A stretch of 64,000 bases of DNA from Chara braunii (Eukaryota; Streptophyta; Charophyceae; Charales; Characeae). The position numbers and the translations under genes were made by a program. The notes beneath the pieces were generated by a model that was not told where the DNA came from, did not search any database, and saw only the letters and a program-made list of their open reading frames with translations. This document shows, piece by piece, positions 20,701-31,403 of this stretch. Position 1 is the stretch's first letter. Each line of letters opens with the position of its first letter. The stretch covers positions 1,470,334 to 1,534,333 of the forward strand of contig BFEA01000188.1 in the NCBI GenBank assembly GCA_003427395.1, given 5' to 3'.

Positions 20701-20974
20701 GCTGCTCCACAAAGACTTTGGGGCAATTGTTCTTTATCGTGAAGTGCGCAGCGGCCTTCGTTTGACTGCCCTGAAACCCCTCACCACACAATTTGCACTC
20801 CATGAGGAAATTCCCATTGGAGCTCGGCAGCGTTTGGCCCTTCGTGATCCATTTGAACCCGCAGAACTTCAACTCCGCCGCCCTCTGTTTGTCTTTACTG
20901 ACAGGGACAAAGGGCTGCCATCGGCTGGTCTCCCCTTCCTTTCCTGGGCCCCATTGCAGACAGAGCACAGACAA
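17766..20974 (-). pseudogene. hAT-family transposase, disrupted
   Basis: Domains appear in order on the minus strand. A BED-type zinc finger with CKLC...HF...C lies at about 20700-20800. An acidic low-complexity linker follows (20340-20560). The SDIPFEAARRPEY block (about 20180) and a DUF659-like core with ILMDGRKSITSDQIVNF (19980) and TWLHCAIHVCSWLL (about 19690) form the transposase body. The QTRFATHYLMLERLL block (18930) resumes after an insertion, and the hAT dimerisation region WWVQHGDGVPLLQ..TWTCASPAERNW lies at about 18290-18190, ending at TGA 17766. At least four frame changes and the 504-bp insertion make it non-functional. hAT enzymes cut and paste DNA with 8-bp target duplications. 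Confidence 0.85.
18952..19455. mobile_element. hAT-like miniature element, copy 2, inside transposase
   Basis: The 504-bp insertion begins CTATGTATCACC and its other end reads CTATGAATCCCC on the opposite strand. It is flanked by GCGCAGGG (18944-18951) and GCGCAAGG (19456-19463), an 8-bp target duplication with one mismatch. Removing it rejoins the transposase blocks LVYLA and QTRFATHYL. Arms are rich in GACCGCGG-type self-complementary words. The AT core (about 19272-19390) contains ATGACTCCAAGGCAAAAGT and ACATATATTTTTCAGATTTT, as in copy 1. Confidence 0.85.
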
Positions 20975-21002
20975 AGGGCTGCCGTCGGCTGGTCTCCCCT
21001 TC
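20906..21002. repeat. 33-bp direct repeat, 64-bp spacing
   Basis: GACAAAGGGCTGCC followed by RTCGGCTGGTCTCCCC occurs at 20906 and 20970. It lies at the extreme 5' end of the transposase frame and may mark the N-terminal boundary of similarity. Confidence 0.85.
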
Positions 21003-21284
21003 GTGATCTCATTTGTTTGCGGGACGCTAAAAGTCGGGTCATAATTGTGTCTCAGGCTGCAATACTGCAGGTTTACGTAATGTGTATTTGAGTCTCATGA
21101 AGCCTTCCGAATCTCCATTGGGAATCTTCATAAGTTTGGTGTTGGTTGCAATGGTTTGTGTTGGCTGAGATGGTTGGAAATAATGCGCTCTGCGGCGAAG
21201 GGGCGAGAGATGGTTAACCGACCCCCCATTTTTCACCTCAATTTATAAGAAAACCATAAGGCCATTTCAGGATCATTCATGGTT

Positions 21285-22147
21285 ACCCAGGGCTGAAAAG
21301 TGGGGGTCCCCGTTAACCAATAGTGGAAGGGGCTAGCCTGTAGGGTGGAAATAGGGCACAACGGCGATGGATATGATGACTGAGAAGGAATATTGTCGGT
21401 TGATGCAACCAGTGCCTGGAGGAGCTGAATGATCGAAACTACAACTATGTCGATGATTGGGGCTTGGCTGTTATCTGGTGATGTCCTTGGTCCTGGTGGT
21501 TTGCGAATGGACGAGGCCATAACGACGCTGGGAGACGCTCAACTTTACTGTAGATGGAGCCAGATGGATGATCCATGGGTACTTGGGTACTTAGGCAGTG
21601 TCCGGGGACAGCGACTCAGGTAGCGTTTCCTCCAGGGATAATGGGCGGGGAGAAAGGGGTCTGCGAATTCCTAGGCTTGACGTAACGGGTCGCTAGGTTC
21701 AATCTTTGTCCACTCATGAAAATACAGTCGATAATCCCTTACAATCTTTGTCTGATGTCCCCCTTGCGGTCCCACTTCCTCCTCCTGTCGATGTTCCAAT
21801 TTCCCATCTCCTCTCCCATCCCCTGCCCAACTCACCCTTGCCACCCAGCCGTCCCTCTTCCCTCCCAACCAGTCCTCGCAGAACTGAGAGATAATTCTAT
21901 TGGCATCGCCCCTAGTGTGCACTTGATTCAATTTTTCCTTAGCCGCCCCCCACTGCGCGGTAATCTCGTACTGAGCTAACAACCGTAATTGCTTCGTGAC
22001 CTGCCCATCTTCCACCCTTGCTCCCTCTACTTCAGGATACACCTTCTTCACCATATAACCCACAGGACGGTGTCGGCACCGCATATGGCAGCGCGGGACC
22101 CTCTCGGCCGCGTCACGCTGGAGTTGGACCAACCTCGTTACGAACAC
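21285..22147 (-). mobile_element. LINE F, 3' end only
   Basis: On the minus strand 22147-21671 gives a 158-codon frame with a ISQFCEDWLGG block followed by a YRLYFHEWTKIEPSDPLR tail. The equivalent in LINE B is FFRCWLGSPEGG...YYLKFGDWLKVDPGIPLR, so this is the C-terminus of ORF2. The downstream segment 21670-21285 resembles the LINE A 3' UTR (a GGGGCTAGCCTGTAGG word, GGGCACAACGGCGATGG). The upstream ORF2 is missing. It is a 5'-truncated copy. Confidence 0.7.
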
Positions 22148-22350
22148 ACAGAAGAAGCTTCCTTAGGCCGCTCCGGCCGAGTGCGCCAGCTATACCTCTC
22201 GCGAGCCCCTACGACAGGATAGGGCCTACGCGAGGCACAACTTACATCCACCTTACTGGAGCTGTCACCTCCCTTCGGTGGGCGTATCCCCGTCGAGCTA
22301 CCAATCCACAGTACGAAAGCTAATCAGTTGCAATCGCAGAGGTGGACCAG
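22085..22350 (+). repeat. Dispersed repeat R, copy 2
   Basis: Second copy of the repeat described at 15150-15430, same orientation, about 75% similar by eye. The first words overlap the N-terminal edge of the LINE F fragment. Confidence 0.75.
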
Positions 22351-24230
22351 CCGAGGGCGTTTCTCGTTCGTTATAGCATAGGGGGCACGCGTGGTAATAC
22401 GCCTATCGGACCCGCACGCGAACCGACATCTTGGGGGGCTGAAGTCCCAAGCGCGGCTCGTCGTCGGTCGACTAGGATGCATCTCACACACCACGAGCAC
22501 GTCACTCTATGAACACAAAAAAAGAACACACACACATACACACGGGACGACACAACACAAACAACGTGACAACGCTCCTAGCCCTTTCAGTGGTCATCCC
22601 ATAACTTTCCCCCACGGGAATCGAATAGGCGTCGCGCGCGAGATTTAGTATAAAATCGCGTGGACGCAGGACCTACTCATATCGACTAGCAATGCAAACG
22701 TATGCAAGCAGTCGCAATGATGGCGTACCATGTAGTACCGATACTTGCGCGGCCCTCGTTAATCTCGGGGGTCGCGTTCGACACTCAAGTGTCGGTTGAC
22801 ACGCGCCTTGAGGGTTAATCTCTCGACAACGGACAACCGCCATGCGCGGTTGGAGACCACACACCCTCTTCTGCACTCTGTGCAGAGCGGGTGGTACACA
22901 GGTTCATACATGTGGTGACAGTCGTTTCTTGCGGCCCTGGGGGTAAGTCCTACTCCAGGCTTGGACGGAAGTCAAGGGGTTTGACTTTGACGTCTACCAC
23001 GGACTACAACGTCCAACCATGAAAACTCTAAAAAGCAAGGGATAAAGGATAGGCCGGAGGTTCCCTTATTCCAATAGAAATCATGATCTGGAGGTACCCC
23101 TCCCCCTTTTGGGGTGGTGCCCGCGACCTATACTAATCCCAAGCGTTTGCGCATATGTGTGAGTCTCTTCGATCCCATAACCTTTAGACGCTAGGGCAGG
23201 GGAACACCGCACACGAGATTCTAATATAAAGTCGCGCGGCTGCAGGCCAATCTCATACCAACCATACGATGTCGGTCATACGTGGTAATCACGGCTCCGG
23301 CCTCGCGATATTGAATGGCTGAAGGAATATATCTTGAGGGGTCACCCCTCACGATATTGAACGGCTGAAGGACACGCGTTCGGCCCTCGCGACATTTACG
23401 CCTTCAGGGTTGGGTGTTTCGACGGCCAATGAAGATAGGCTCTGTACAAGGGAAAGTTCCTCCCCTGCAGGGCCTAGGGCTTGGGATGTCATGGACAAGG
23501 ACCTTGAATCTCAGCCCAGGACCAACGTCCGACTAAGAACCCCCCAAGAAGCAAATAAGCAAAAGGAAGGGTCTTCCCTATGCCTCTCAGTCTTAACCTC
23601 TAAGCGGACTTTTAACGCGGGGCCCTTTAGGCCTTGCGAACACCCACCATAGGTACACCCAAGCATACACGCATAAGGGAGATAGAGTTGCGACGATCAC
23701 TTCTCACAGGCACAGTGGGACTCCTCACAACCATTGTATATATATGGGATCGCAGACAATCCAAATCAAAATCTGAGCCACAGGACATACCTGCAGTCAC
23801 ATCGAGAATCGAACGACAAACACGCACTACACGGAGTCAACCCCAACCGATCTCCGAACTCATACCCCTTGCTTTAGCCATGCAAGCCCCAACCTCCTGT
23901 CCAACCAACCATAATTAAATACTTAGTACCTTTGTTAAATGACCATTCAATAAAAGTCTGGGTGAAACCCCTAACAAACAATAGAGTCACCAGGGCTAAA
24001 GCCTTTTAGGTTGAGTATGGAGAGTGGATTGGAATTGAGTCGTAGACCGATGAATCGACAACCGACCTGTTATCAGTGATCACAGCATATGATCCTCGTA
24101 GGATCAAGCTGAAACTAGCTCAAATCTTGAATCAGCCGATTGAGAGGGTCTGTAACACATGACAGGCCAATTCCCAAGCTAAGCCTATAAGTCCTTGGAG
24201 GATAATCACGATCCTACTCTAAAAATTTGT
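22351..24230. other. Non-coding; duplicated TATA-containing motif
   Basis: No gene is recognisable. A motif of about 50 bases is present twice: near 22635 (CGCGAGATTTAGTATAAAAT, then CGCGTGGACGCAGG) and near 23211 (CACGAGATTCTAATATAAAG, then CGCGCGGCTGCAGG). Each carries a TATAAA word followed by a GC-rich start-like segment, as an LTR promoter might. I found no primer-binding site, polypurine tract or pol gene nearby, so a retroelement assignment is not supported. Confidence 0.35.
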
Positions 24231-24361
24231 CTAGCTAACTGAGTCTAAGTCTACTCTTAACCGGTGCCCAAAGCAAAGGTGGACCTTGGCAGAGTCTCCC
24301 ATATTCAGGGTGGACCGCCAGAATTGCCACCTGTCAAAATATACTCTATCTCCCCTACAAC

Positions 24362-24690
24362 TAAGAAAACTTCGGCAGCGCTTTCCGTAAGAGAAGTGTC
24401 TTTTCAGAATTTGTATCAGCCCGAATATGAAACCAGAAATAGCCTTTGACTTTTTAATGTCCAATTTTGTCCAACTCTCTGAATTAGCAAAAATTTGGGC
24501 AGCACTCCCTTTAGAAAAGGGGACTTCCCAGATTTTTATTAAGCCATATACGAACCTTAGACAATTCGAACTTTGAAAAGTCGGAATTTTGGCTAACTCC
24601 TTAGATTTGCAGAAATTTCGGCAGCGCTTCCCGTAGAGAAAGTAGCTTACCAAAATTTATACAATCCCAAGTATAACAAATGATCTCAGA
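24362..24690. repeat. 122-bp tandem repeat, three units
   Basis: Units begin near 24369, 24491 and 24612. Each has a TTYGGGCAGCRCT-type word, then CCGTA or CTTTAGA, then a CAGAATTTNTAT-type segment. On the minus strand an open frame of 140 codons runs across all three, giving repeated YGKRCR and GLIKIW/GLIQIL units. The copies are diverged, but the frame stays open. Confidence 0.7.
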
Positions 24691-24955
24691 AAATGCGAGA
24701 ATCGATCTAAATAAAATAACGTCGACTCAGAAAATGTAGAAATCGACCTAACTTCTATCGCTCTAGCACGTGACGAGCCTCTAAAGCAACTACCTATCAA
24801 CCTGAAACTCAACCCAAGTACTAGCCTCACTCAGCCACATGCAATGTCAACCACAAAGGTAAGTACTCTCACCAGCCCCAAGTCAACTTAGAAAACAATA
24901 GTTCGTAGTCCTTCAACGATTTAACCCTTTATACCCAGCTTACATAGGGCGTAAA

Positions 24956-25859
24956 GTCAGGCCATCTAATCTTATGGAACATGCCTGGCCCAACCATTGA
25001 ATATACACGAACAGGTTGCACGACCACTTCTCTCTTCCTTTTGTTCATATGACTAAGCCATTCATCTTAGAAACAAAGCTTAGTCGCCCTGAACTGTTTA
25101 ATATCCCAGTTATATATACCTCTCTGACTTAGTGTTCAAACGTTGGGCGTAGGACTGAGTCATTCATCTTAGAAACAAAGCTCAACATGCCCACAGTTAC
25201 CTTTTAGTTATACTTTTAGTTATACTCTCTTCAACTTATGATAAACTCTAGTCAAGCCATCCAATCTTATGAAACCCGTGCCTGACTAGCCTGTTCATAG
25301 ATAAAATAGTAATAAAGTATAGCCAAGTTATAACCTCTCAAGTTCCAGCATGTGCGAGGCATTGGGCCAGACCATCCAATCTTATGGAACATATCTGGTC
25401 CTTTGCCAGGTTCGTTTCTTTCTGAACCATCTGTGTGCGGCATGAGTCCAAAGTCATCCAATCTGATGGAACATGCTTTGTCCTCAGCCAGAATTATCCC
25501 CTCAGAATAAAACAACCAAAAGAGTTGAACCATTCATCTTAGAAACAAAGTTCAACCCTCTTTTCTCAGCACAAAAAAGGCAGAGCACTCTGAGTTAACC
25601 CCAGAGGCTGTTCAGAAACCACCCAAGAATAAACAACGACCAGACCATTCATCTCAGAAACAAAGTCTGACCCTCAAATTTGCACAGTCAAAAGCCCACA
25701 AAATTAGTAGCTAGGCCATTCATCTTAGAAACAAAGTCTGACGAAATTAAATAAACACAACGACCAAGCCATTCATCTTAGAAACAAAGCTTGGCCTTTT
25801 CAGAAAATCAGAATAAACACAGCGGTCAGGCCATCCAATCTTATGGAACATGCCTGACC
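24956..25859. repeat. Array of eleven stem-loops with conserved loops
   Basis: Stem-loops start near 24956, 25051, 25156, 25248, 25365, 25449, 25524, 25641, 25711, 25764 and 25824. Two loop types occur: type A CATTCATCTTAGAAACAAA and type B CATCCAATCTTATGGAACAT, clearly related. The stems differ from copy to copy but remain paired: GACTAAGC/GCTTAGTC, GTTGAAC/GTTCAAC, CCAAGC/GCTTGG, CAAAGT/GCTTTG, GGTCAGGC/GCCTGACC. Copies at 25641 and 25711 pair only over 5 bp. Intervening sequence of 30-80 bases is not conserved. No gene overlaps. Confidence 0.85.
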
Positions 25860-25899
25860 CATAGGACCCGTTCAACCTCAAGCAAAACCACCTTTCTCC

Positions 25900-28800
25900 C
25901 ACCCTTCCCCCAGATGCACTCCTTTGTTCACAATCTGCCTTCACGCAATCAATAAATTAAAACTGAGATTGCACACGCGTTCCTTTACTTAGTTTGATTC
26001 ATGTCCTGCCAATCAAGCTAGTCAAAATAGGGGTGCATGCAGTATACTCAGTCAACATAGCAAAGTGTACAGATAGGGGCTATATCTGGGTTTCTAGAGA
26101 GAAAGCAATGGTTACCTTTCAATTCCCTGCCTCCAGAACTCCCCCTGAGTTCCGGCAGAGCTCCCGCAATCGGTGGGGTGAACCTCCCACAGAGGCCTTG
26201 GCGCGGATTACGGGTTGCAATCCCACCTGCCGCCTTCCTCTCAGAACCAAGGGACTACACTTAGAGGAAGAAGGGCAGAAGTAGAAGCATTTAGTCTCTC
26301 AGACACAAGAGGGGTGCACTTAGACTCGCAGGAGAGGACCTTCTAATCTTCAGCGCCTGAAGGCCCCACAACGGCGGCCAACGTACCCGCTTGGTCAACT
26401 CTGAGTCAACTGCTGAAGTCGCACGTCTGACGACTCCCCAACCTGCAGCAATAACCCCTCCTTCCAAGATCAATCACTTCCCTAAGCCTATTCGTCGTAG
26501 TACCGTAGACTGCAACAGTCAGCAACAACCGCCGCGGTATGCCATGGTACGCAGCGATCCAACAGCAGGTGCGAGCAGTGTGCGACCTCCACCAGTCGGC
26601 CACAACCTAGGAACAATCAAGGGTCGTAGCTATGCAGAGTCAACAGCAACAGTCCGCGGGCAGTCCGTAGCAACAGCAAACAGTCATTGTGCAGCCCGCA
26701 GCGGTCCTGCTTTCCACCAACTTCGAAAAGACTCAGTCTACAGTTTCTCATGCGGATGCCGCCAACGGCAAGCAGTCCATGCACAACCAACACTACCACC
26801 GGGGCATAGCGTTATAGATCCGCAGTCCGTAGCCCGCAGCGCGGTAAGCAGCCGTAGCCCACACCTGGTCAGTCGTAGTAGTAGTTGTACATAGTAATGC
26901 AGATCAGCAGCAGCCACCGCGGTATAAAACAACACCAATGAGTGTGGCACCCCTCGGCCCGTAGTCCACAGCAGTGCGCGGCAGTGAGCAGCGGCACGCA
27001 GCAATATGCAGCGGTATACCGTAGCATACAGCGGCTTACTCACAACAGCCCACCACAGTCCGCAAGCAAGCCCTGCAGCGCGCAACTTAATCAATAGTAA
27101 CAACCGCTCGCTGCACAACGCCCCCCCCCCCCATCGCACGCCAGGCTTCGGCCCTTGTTGTCTGCCCAACGCTGCCCGTAGCGGTTCTGACCAACGACGT
27201 TGTCAAAGCTCGGTAGTAGCGGACAGATACGGACTTGGCCAACTTCCACCCCCTGACCGTAACCGCGTCCCTCCCGCACATGTGCAATCAACCACCATAA
27301 TGCAGTTGCCTACTTCCTTTAATGCGGACCTCCATAAGGTACTGGATATGTATCCTAACTCCTTGCCCGCTCTGCACCACTCCGAGTATCGTAACCACCT
27401 GACCGAAACTCCGACCAGGTTCGCATACCTCCGCCGCACAACACAGGTAGGCATGTAAGCTCTCCCTCCTTCTCTCTCTCTCCGGGCACACACTCCTACG
27501 TTCCACAACACGAAACTATAGGCTAATTCTCAAAGTTTAATCTCACAGGTAAGATTGCTTGCCATATCCACTCCCTCCCCATCTCAGCCCCCGGAGGAAT
27601 CTAGCACGAAACGTGTCCGGGTACACTCCCATTCTCAGCGCCCGTATCTCGCACCTCCTTGTCCCTTTCGTCCTCGCCCAACCTCCCTTCCTACTGATCC
27701 ATCGGTCAATCTAACGTTACAGGTGAGCTCGCCCGGCCTCAAGCTCCCGATCTCCACTCTTACCCCGCTCGATTCCTTCAAGAGTCGAGCGTGTTGCACC
27801 TTCCCGACCGCGCCCTGCCCGTTTTTGCCTTAGCTCGTCTGTATCTTACGTGGTTGTTGGGTCAGCGTCACTCCGCACTATCTGCTTGTCGCTTTGACGT
27901 CCATCCCTCTGCAACGCTCCGCTACCTCTTTTCTTGAATGCACCCCGGCTAGGAATCCAGCCAGGTTCACCCCTCCCTCCTTTTCCTAACACAACCGCCC
28001 CCCCTCGTTGTCTCCTCTTCCTACATGTATCTGGCGCCCGCCCCCGTTCGGGCCCATCCGCTGTTGTGTCACTTGCCTTTCCTCGGTCGCCCGCTGCCCG
28101 TCTCACCCACCGAGCTTATTAGCTCGTCTTCCCTGTCCTTCGCTATTGCCCCTGTCTACTTCAATCCACTTCCTCCTTCCTCACCGCTTCACAGTGCCTC
28201 CTTGGACTCCCCCCCCCATTCGATTGATTCCGACAGAGAATGCGCGACTTAAGCCCCCTCCGCTGCGCTCACATCTTCCCACATCGCCATCTCCGCGTTG
28301 CTCTTCCGCAAGCACATGGCCCAACCCACATCCAGGTTCACTCCAATCCCCTCCCTGTCATTGCGCAGCGCTGCTCGGTCGAACCCGTCGCGCTAGCCCA
28401 GTGTTCATCACCGCTACTGCAAGCGCCCGCCTCCGTCCGAACCAGGACCACGGAAGTAAACAACCGGAGCGCCCCGGCTTCTCCGCACTTTATCAGCGTC
28501 ACCCCTGCACAGGCGCCGCGCGAAACTCCGCTGCATCGTTCCAATTCTTAACAGATGTCCCGAAGGACTTCGGTTGCGGCCACACCCCGCAACCCCTCGC
28601 CGCCTACGGGAAGGCTCAGCGCCACCGGTCTCACTAGGCTGGGCGCGGATTTGGCCCTCTTTCGAGGCCGGATTCGGGCAGGTACCCTCACCGTATGCTA
28701 CAGGCCGCACCCCGGGCCCGCTAGCCCGTTCCTTGTTTTAACGGGTGTCCCGAAGGACCTAGCCGCCACAGTATTTCATCCGCGGTTCTTCAAGACCCGA
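25900..28800. other. GC-rich, low-complexity stretch without a gene
   Basis: The part from 26400 to 27200 is full of CAGTCCG, CAGCAACAG and GCAGCGG-type words. C-runs lie at 27121-27132 and 28210-28217. From 27500 onward the plus strand is C+T rich. Many short frames are open on both strands but look like products of composition. A direct repeat GTGTCCCGAAGGACYT is noted separately. Confidence 0.4.
28551..28775. repeat. Direct repeat pair, 190-bp spacing
   Basis: TGTCCCGAAGGAC followed by a CGG-type word and GCCAC occurs at about 28555 and 28746. The two could be ends of a 190-bp unit, but internal similarity is weak. Confidence 0.5.
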
Positions 28801-29472
28801 ACAACCAGCCACGTTACCGCGAATAAATAATAATTAATAAATAAAAAAACAAAAATAATATAAAACAAAATAACATACATCTTTATATATGAAAAAACAA
28901 AATCCTAGACCAGGGGCGGGAACTACTGGTACCCTGCTGGCCCCGTGGATCGGGTCCTTTGCCGCGCCGACTAACAAAACCAAAAGGGGATAGCCCTGTC
29001 GGGCCCTCAACCCCCTCGGCTCCCTTTATGCTCCAATGCGCCCGCACCGCCACCAGCTGGCCTCGATCCCCGAACTTCCGTGACAATAGTCCGACACCGT
29101 GACCTAGAGGGCTAAGCCCAAGCCTGAGATAGTTGAGCGCGGACTTCAATGTGAAGTGGTGCCGCGCAGTGCCTAGGCCTGGGAAAAAAAAAACTAAAAC
29201 ATAGGTTCGTGAAAACCTAACAAAACAAATTGTTAGGTTCGCACGAAATCTATTTAAGATTATAATAGTACGTTTTTCAGGTCTCCTCCAGGAACAAAAT
29301 TCTACGTGAAGTGAAACATCCGCAAAAAAAAAAACAGAAAATTAATTTTTGAGAACTACTGGACAGGGCCAGGAAAAAAGTGGGTTTTTTCATAAAAAAT
29401 AACGACCCAGTGAAGCACCGTAGGTTCAAGAACTAAAATATCCTAATTTTTTGTTATCCAAAAAAAATGTGT

Positions 29473-29960
29473 TTATAGTCCTATAAGATGTGTAGCACGA
29501 TGAATTTATTCGGGGGTTTTTCGAACGCGCAAACATATTCTCCTGTTCGTGAATACGTTCGCTTGAACATGGTTTCCCATACATGGGCGAATATATTATT
29601 TTTTATTGTTTATTTTAATTTTTTTCCCTATATTTTTATTTTAAACTCATGTTTGGCTAAGAATTTCAAGGTGTCTCCGAGACAAAAGTTATTTGTATTC
29701 TTATTTTAAATGACATATATTTTTTGATAAGGGTTTTATTATTAAGTTCAAAAGTGATTTATAGTCCTATAAATTATTTTGTGCAGAGTTTGGCTTTAAC
29801 CTAACTCCGAAAACTGACTTATAGTCCTATAAAGGAGTATTCACCAAAACACGTTTTTTTTAATATCTTTCAAGTTTGCCTTGTCATCCTTAAAAATTAC
29901 CCTGTTACAACTCTGTTTTTTTGCCAATCTACTAAGAATGACTTATAGTCATATAAAAGC
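29473..29960. repeat. Recurring TTATAGTCCTATAA palindrome
   Basis: The word occurs at about 29473, 29759, 29819 and (one change) 29943, three of them preceded by GAYTTATAG or CTTATAG. TTATAG and CTATAA are complementary around a two-base centre. The last three are about 60 and 124 bases apart, hinting at an eroded 60-bp tandem unit. Confidence 0.6.
29488..29730. mobile_element. hAT-like miniature element, copy 3, partial
   Basis: The core AGACAAAAGTTATTTGTATT and ACATATATTTTTT match copies 1 and 2, and the left side has GTTCG words and a GTGTAGCACGATGAA start that resembles the CTGCGTAGCACGGCGAA end of copy 1. No right inverted repeat or target duplication was found, so it is truncated or rearranged. 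Confidence 0.55.
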
Positions 29961-30413
29961 ATTTTGCAAGGAAGGGTTTTCTTGCACATTTTGAGGAACG
30001 CTAGACTTTTCTCCTGATTTTTTGCCTCCTTGATCGCAAAACGATTAAAAACGCTCTCTTTTTATGTAAAAAATAACAGTTCGACTTTTACTTTTTCATT
30101 CTATAAGAAATGTTAGGTTTTCTCCGATTGTGAGGTTTTCACGAATCCCCTGTTCTAAGCCCCTCCCTCCTACCTACAACCGGCGTGCCAACACTAGGTA
30201 CCCGCGCCGGCTTACTTAGACCGCGCCGTGGCCGCCTCGTGCGCCACCCTGTGCGTCAGTCCTTCCGTCGGTCGCGCGCGCCAACCAAAAACAAGCTTTT
30301 ATTCCTTAATCATATCTGTAGCGCGGCCCGAGTCGGTCGACCAGACCGGCCGCCCACTCAAACCAAAAAAATCACACGCGTGCCTAAAATTTGCGCGCCC
30401 ACACACCTCCTAA

Positions 30414-31206
30414 CTAGGCCAAGGCGGCCCCCCGACGCGACCGTGCCCCACACGGCTTATTTTGACCAAACCCATTGTTCCTGCCACCTGCAAAAACCAG
30501 AGCGGATACCCTTGTAAGGGTATTCGCGCCGACAACGGCACGTCTACCCAGACGAAACATGTTGTCTACGAATGTGTTTCCTCGAAACTGGGGATAATGT
30601 CCCAGAAGTATGGCCCTCCAGTCCCATGGCCATAATGAGCTTGGTACCATGTGACGCCAAATCCTGTCCCACCACCTCCATAGTAATACCGCCGCGGGGC
30701 ACTGAAGGAAGATGTGCTCTATCATCTCGGAGCGTTTTTTTTCGGGGTTACGTAGCACTGGAGACATATATGGCACCATGGCAGTGCCCGCCCCTGTTGC
30801 TCCAATTGTGTGTGCTCTATCAGCCAATCATTGGTTGGCAGGCACCGGTGCACAATTTGCCACTGTAGGGCGGAAAATTTGTCGGCCTCTTTCCATAATC
30901 TCCAAACCACCTTATGGGCTTGAGCAGGCCACGGTCTATGTTGAGGTGGCGATACCATCTATCTTCTACTACCTCTCGCAGTCTGCGTTGAGGTCTGAGC
31001 ATTTGCTATACTGACTTGGTTTTTAGGTTGGCTAGTGCTAACATCTTTGCCTTTCCCTCCCTTCTTGAGGTTGCCCGGTCTTTTCGAGACCAACGCCACT
31101 CGTCGGGATCGAAGGGAAGATCCTCAATTGGGGTCATTGGCCGGTAGGCCCTCCATTCTCTTCCCTCGTCAATCACTTTGACACGATATACTTCCTCTTT
31201 CTCTTT
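30414..31206 (-). mobile_element. LINE E, ORF2 C-terminal fragment
   Basis: Minus-strand blocks in order: VYRVKVIDEGREWRAYRPMT (about 31190), LPFDPDEWRWSRKD, then VVWRLWKEADKFSALQWQI with HRCLPTNDWLIEHTQLEQQG, then WCHICLQC followed in the next frame by IEHIFLQCPAAVLLWRWWDRIW. The CxxC...HxxxxC arrangement is the zinc-binding segment that closes plant LINE ORF2. The clade is that of LINE A and LINE B. Frames change twice. A solo tail element interrupts just upstream at 31245. Confidence 0.75.
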
Positions 31207-31244
31207 CCAGATAAAGGGTTGTTGGCTTCTATGTAAATTTCCAT

Positions 31245-31356
31245 ATGGGACGCTGGGCCCGGTTCCCAGCACGTGCTGCTCCCCAAGAATAGATTGGAGC
31301 CTTGTTCCCATATTAAAAAAAATAATAATAGTAATAATAATTAAAAAAAAAAAAAA
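31245..31356 (+). mobile_element. Solo LINE-tail element
   Basis: ATGGGACGCTGGGCCCGG opens the copy; GCTGGG pairs with CCCAGC (31252-31270), GCTCC pairs with GGAGC, and an A-rich tail with AAT units follows to about 31356. It lies in the opposite orientation inside LINE E sequence, so it inserted after LINE E. Confidence 0.75.
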
Positions 31357-31403
31357 CGAAGCCAGGTAATGGCCCTGGTATTTTACATGATTGTATAAGC
31401 TCA

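Larger units (their letters stand above)
29204..30148. repeat. AT-rich block bounded by inverted repeats
   Basis: GGTTCGTGAAAACCTAAC at 29204-29221 is inverted at 30131-30148 as GGATTCGTGAAAACCTCA on the opposite strand. The sequence between them is markedly AT-rich against GC-rich surroundings on both sides. Inside are a copy of the hAT-like core (29488-29730) and four TTATAGTC-CTATAA palindromes. It may be a larger composite element; its exact ends and target duplication were not found. Confidence 0.5.

Noticed and set aside
15150-22350. Copies of repeat R as LTRs of one retrotransposon
   Set aside because: They are too diverged, lack TG...CA ends, and no reverse transcriptase, integrase or primer-binding site lies between them in the right order.
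22635-23260. TATA-bearing duplicated motif as LTR promoter pair
   Set aside because: Only about 50 bases are similar and no retroelement genes are nearby.
24956-25859. The stem-loop array as a CRISPR array
   Set aside because: Repeats are not identical, contain variable stems and constant loops, spacing is uneven, and the context is eukaryotic.
26391-28637. Multiple overlapping frames in GC-rich sequence
   Set aside because: All six frames are open in places; composition bias explains this and no domain is recognised.
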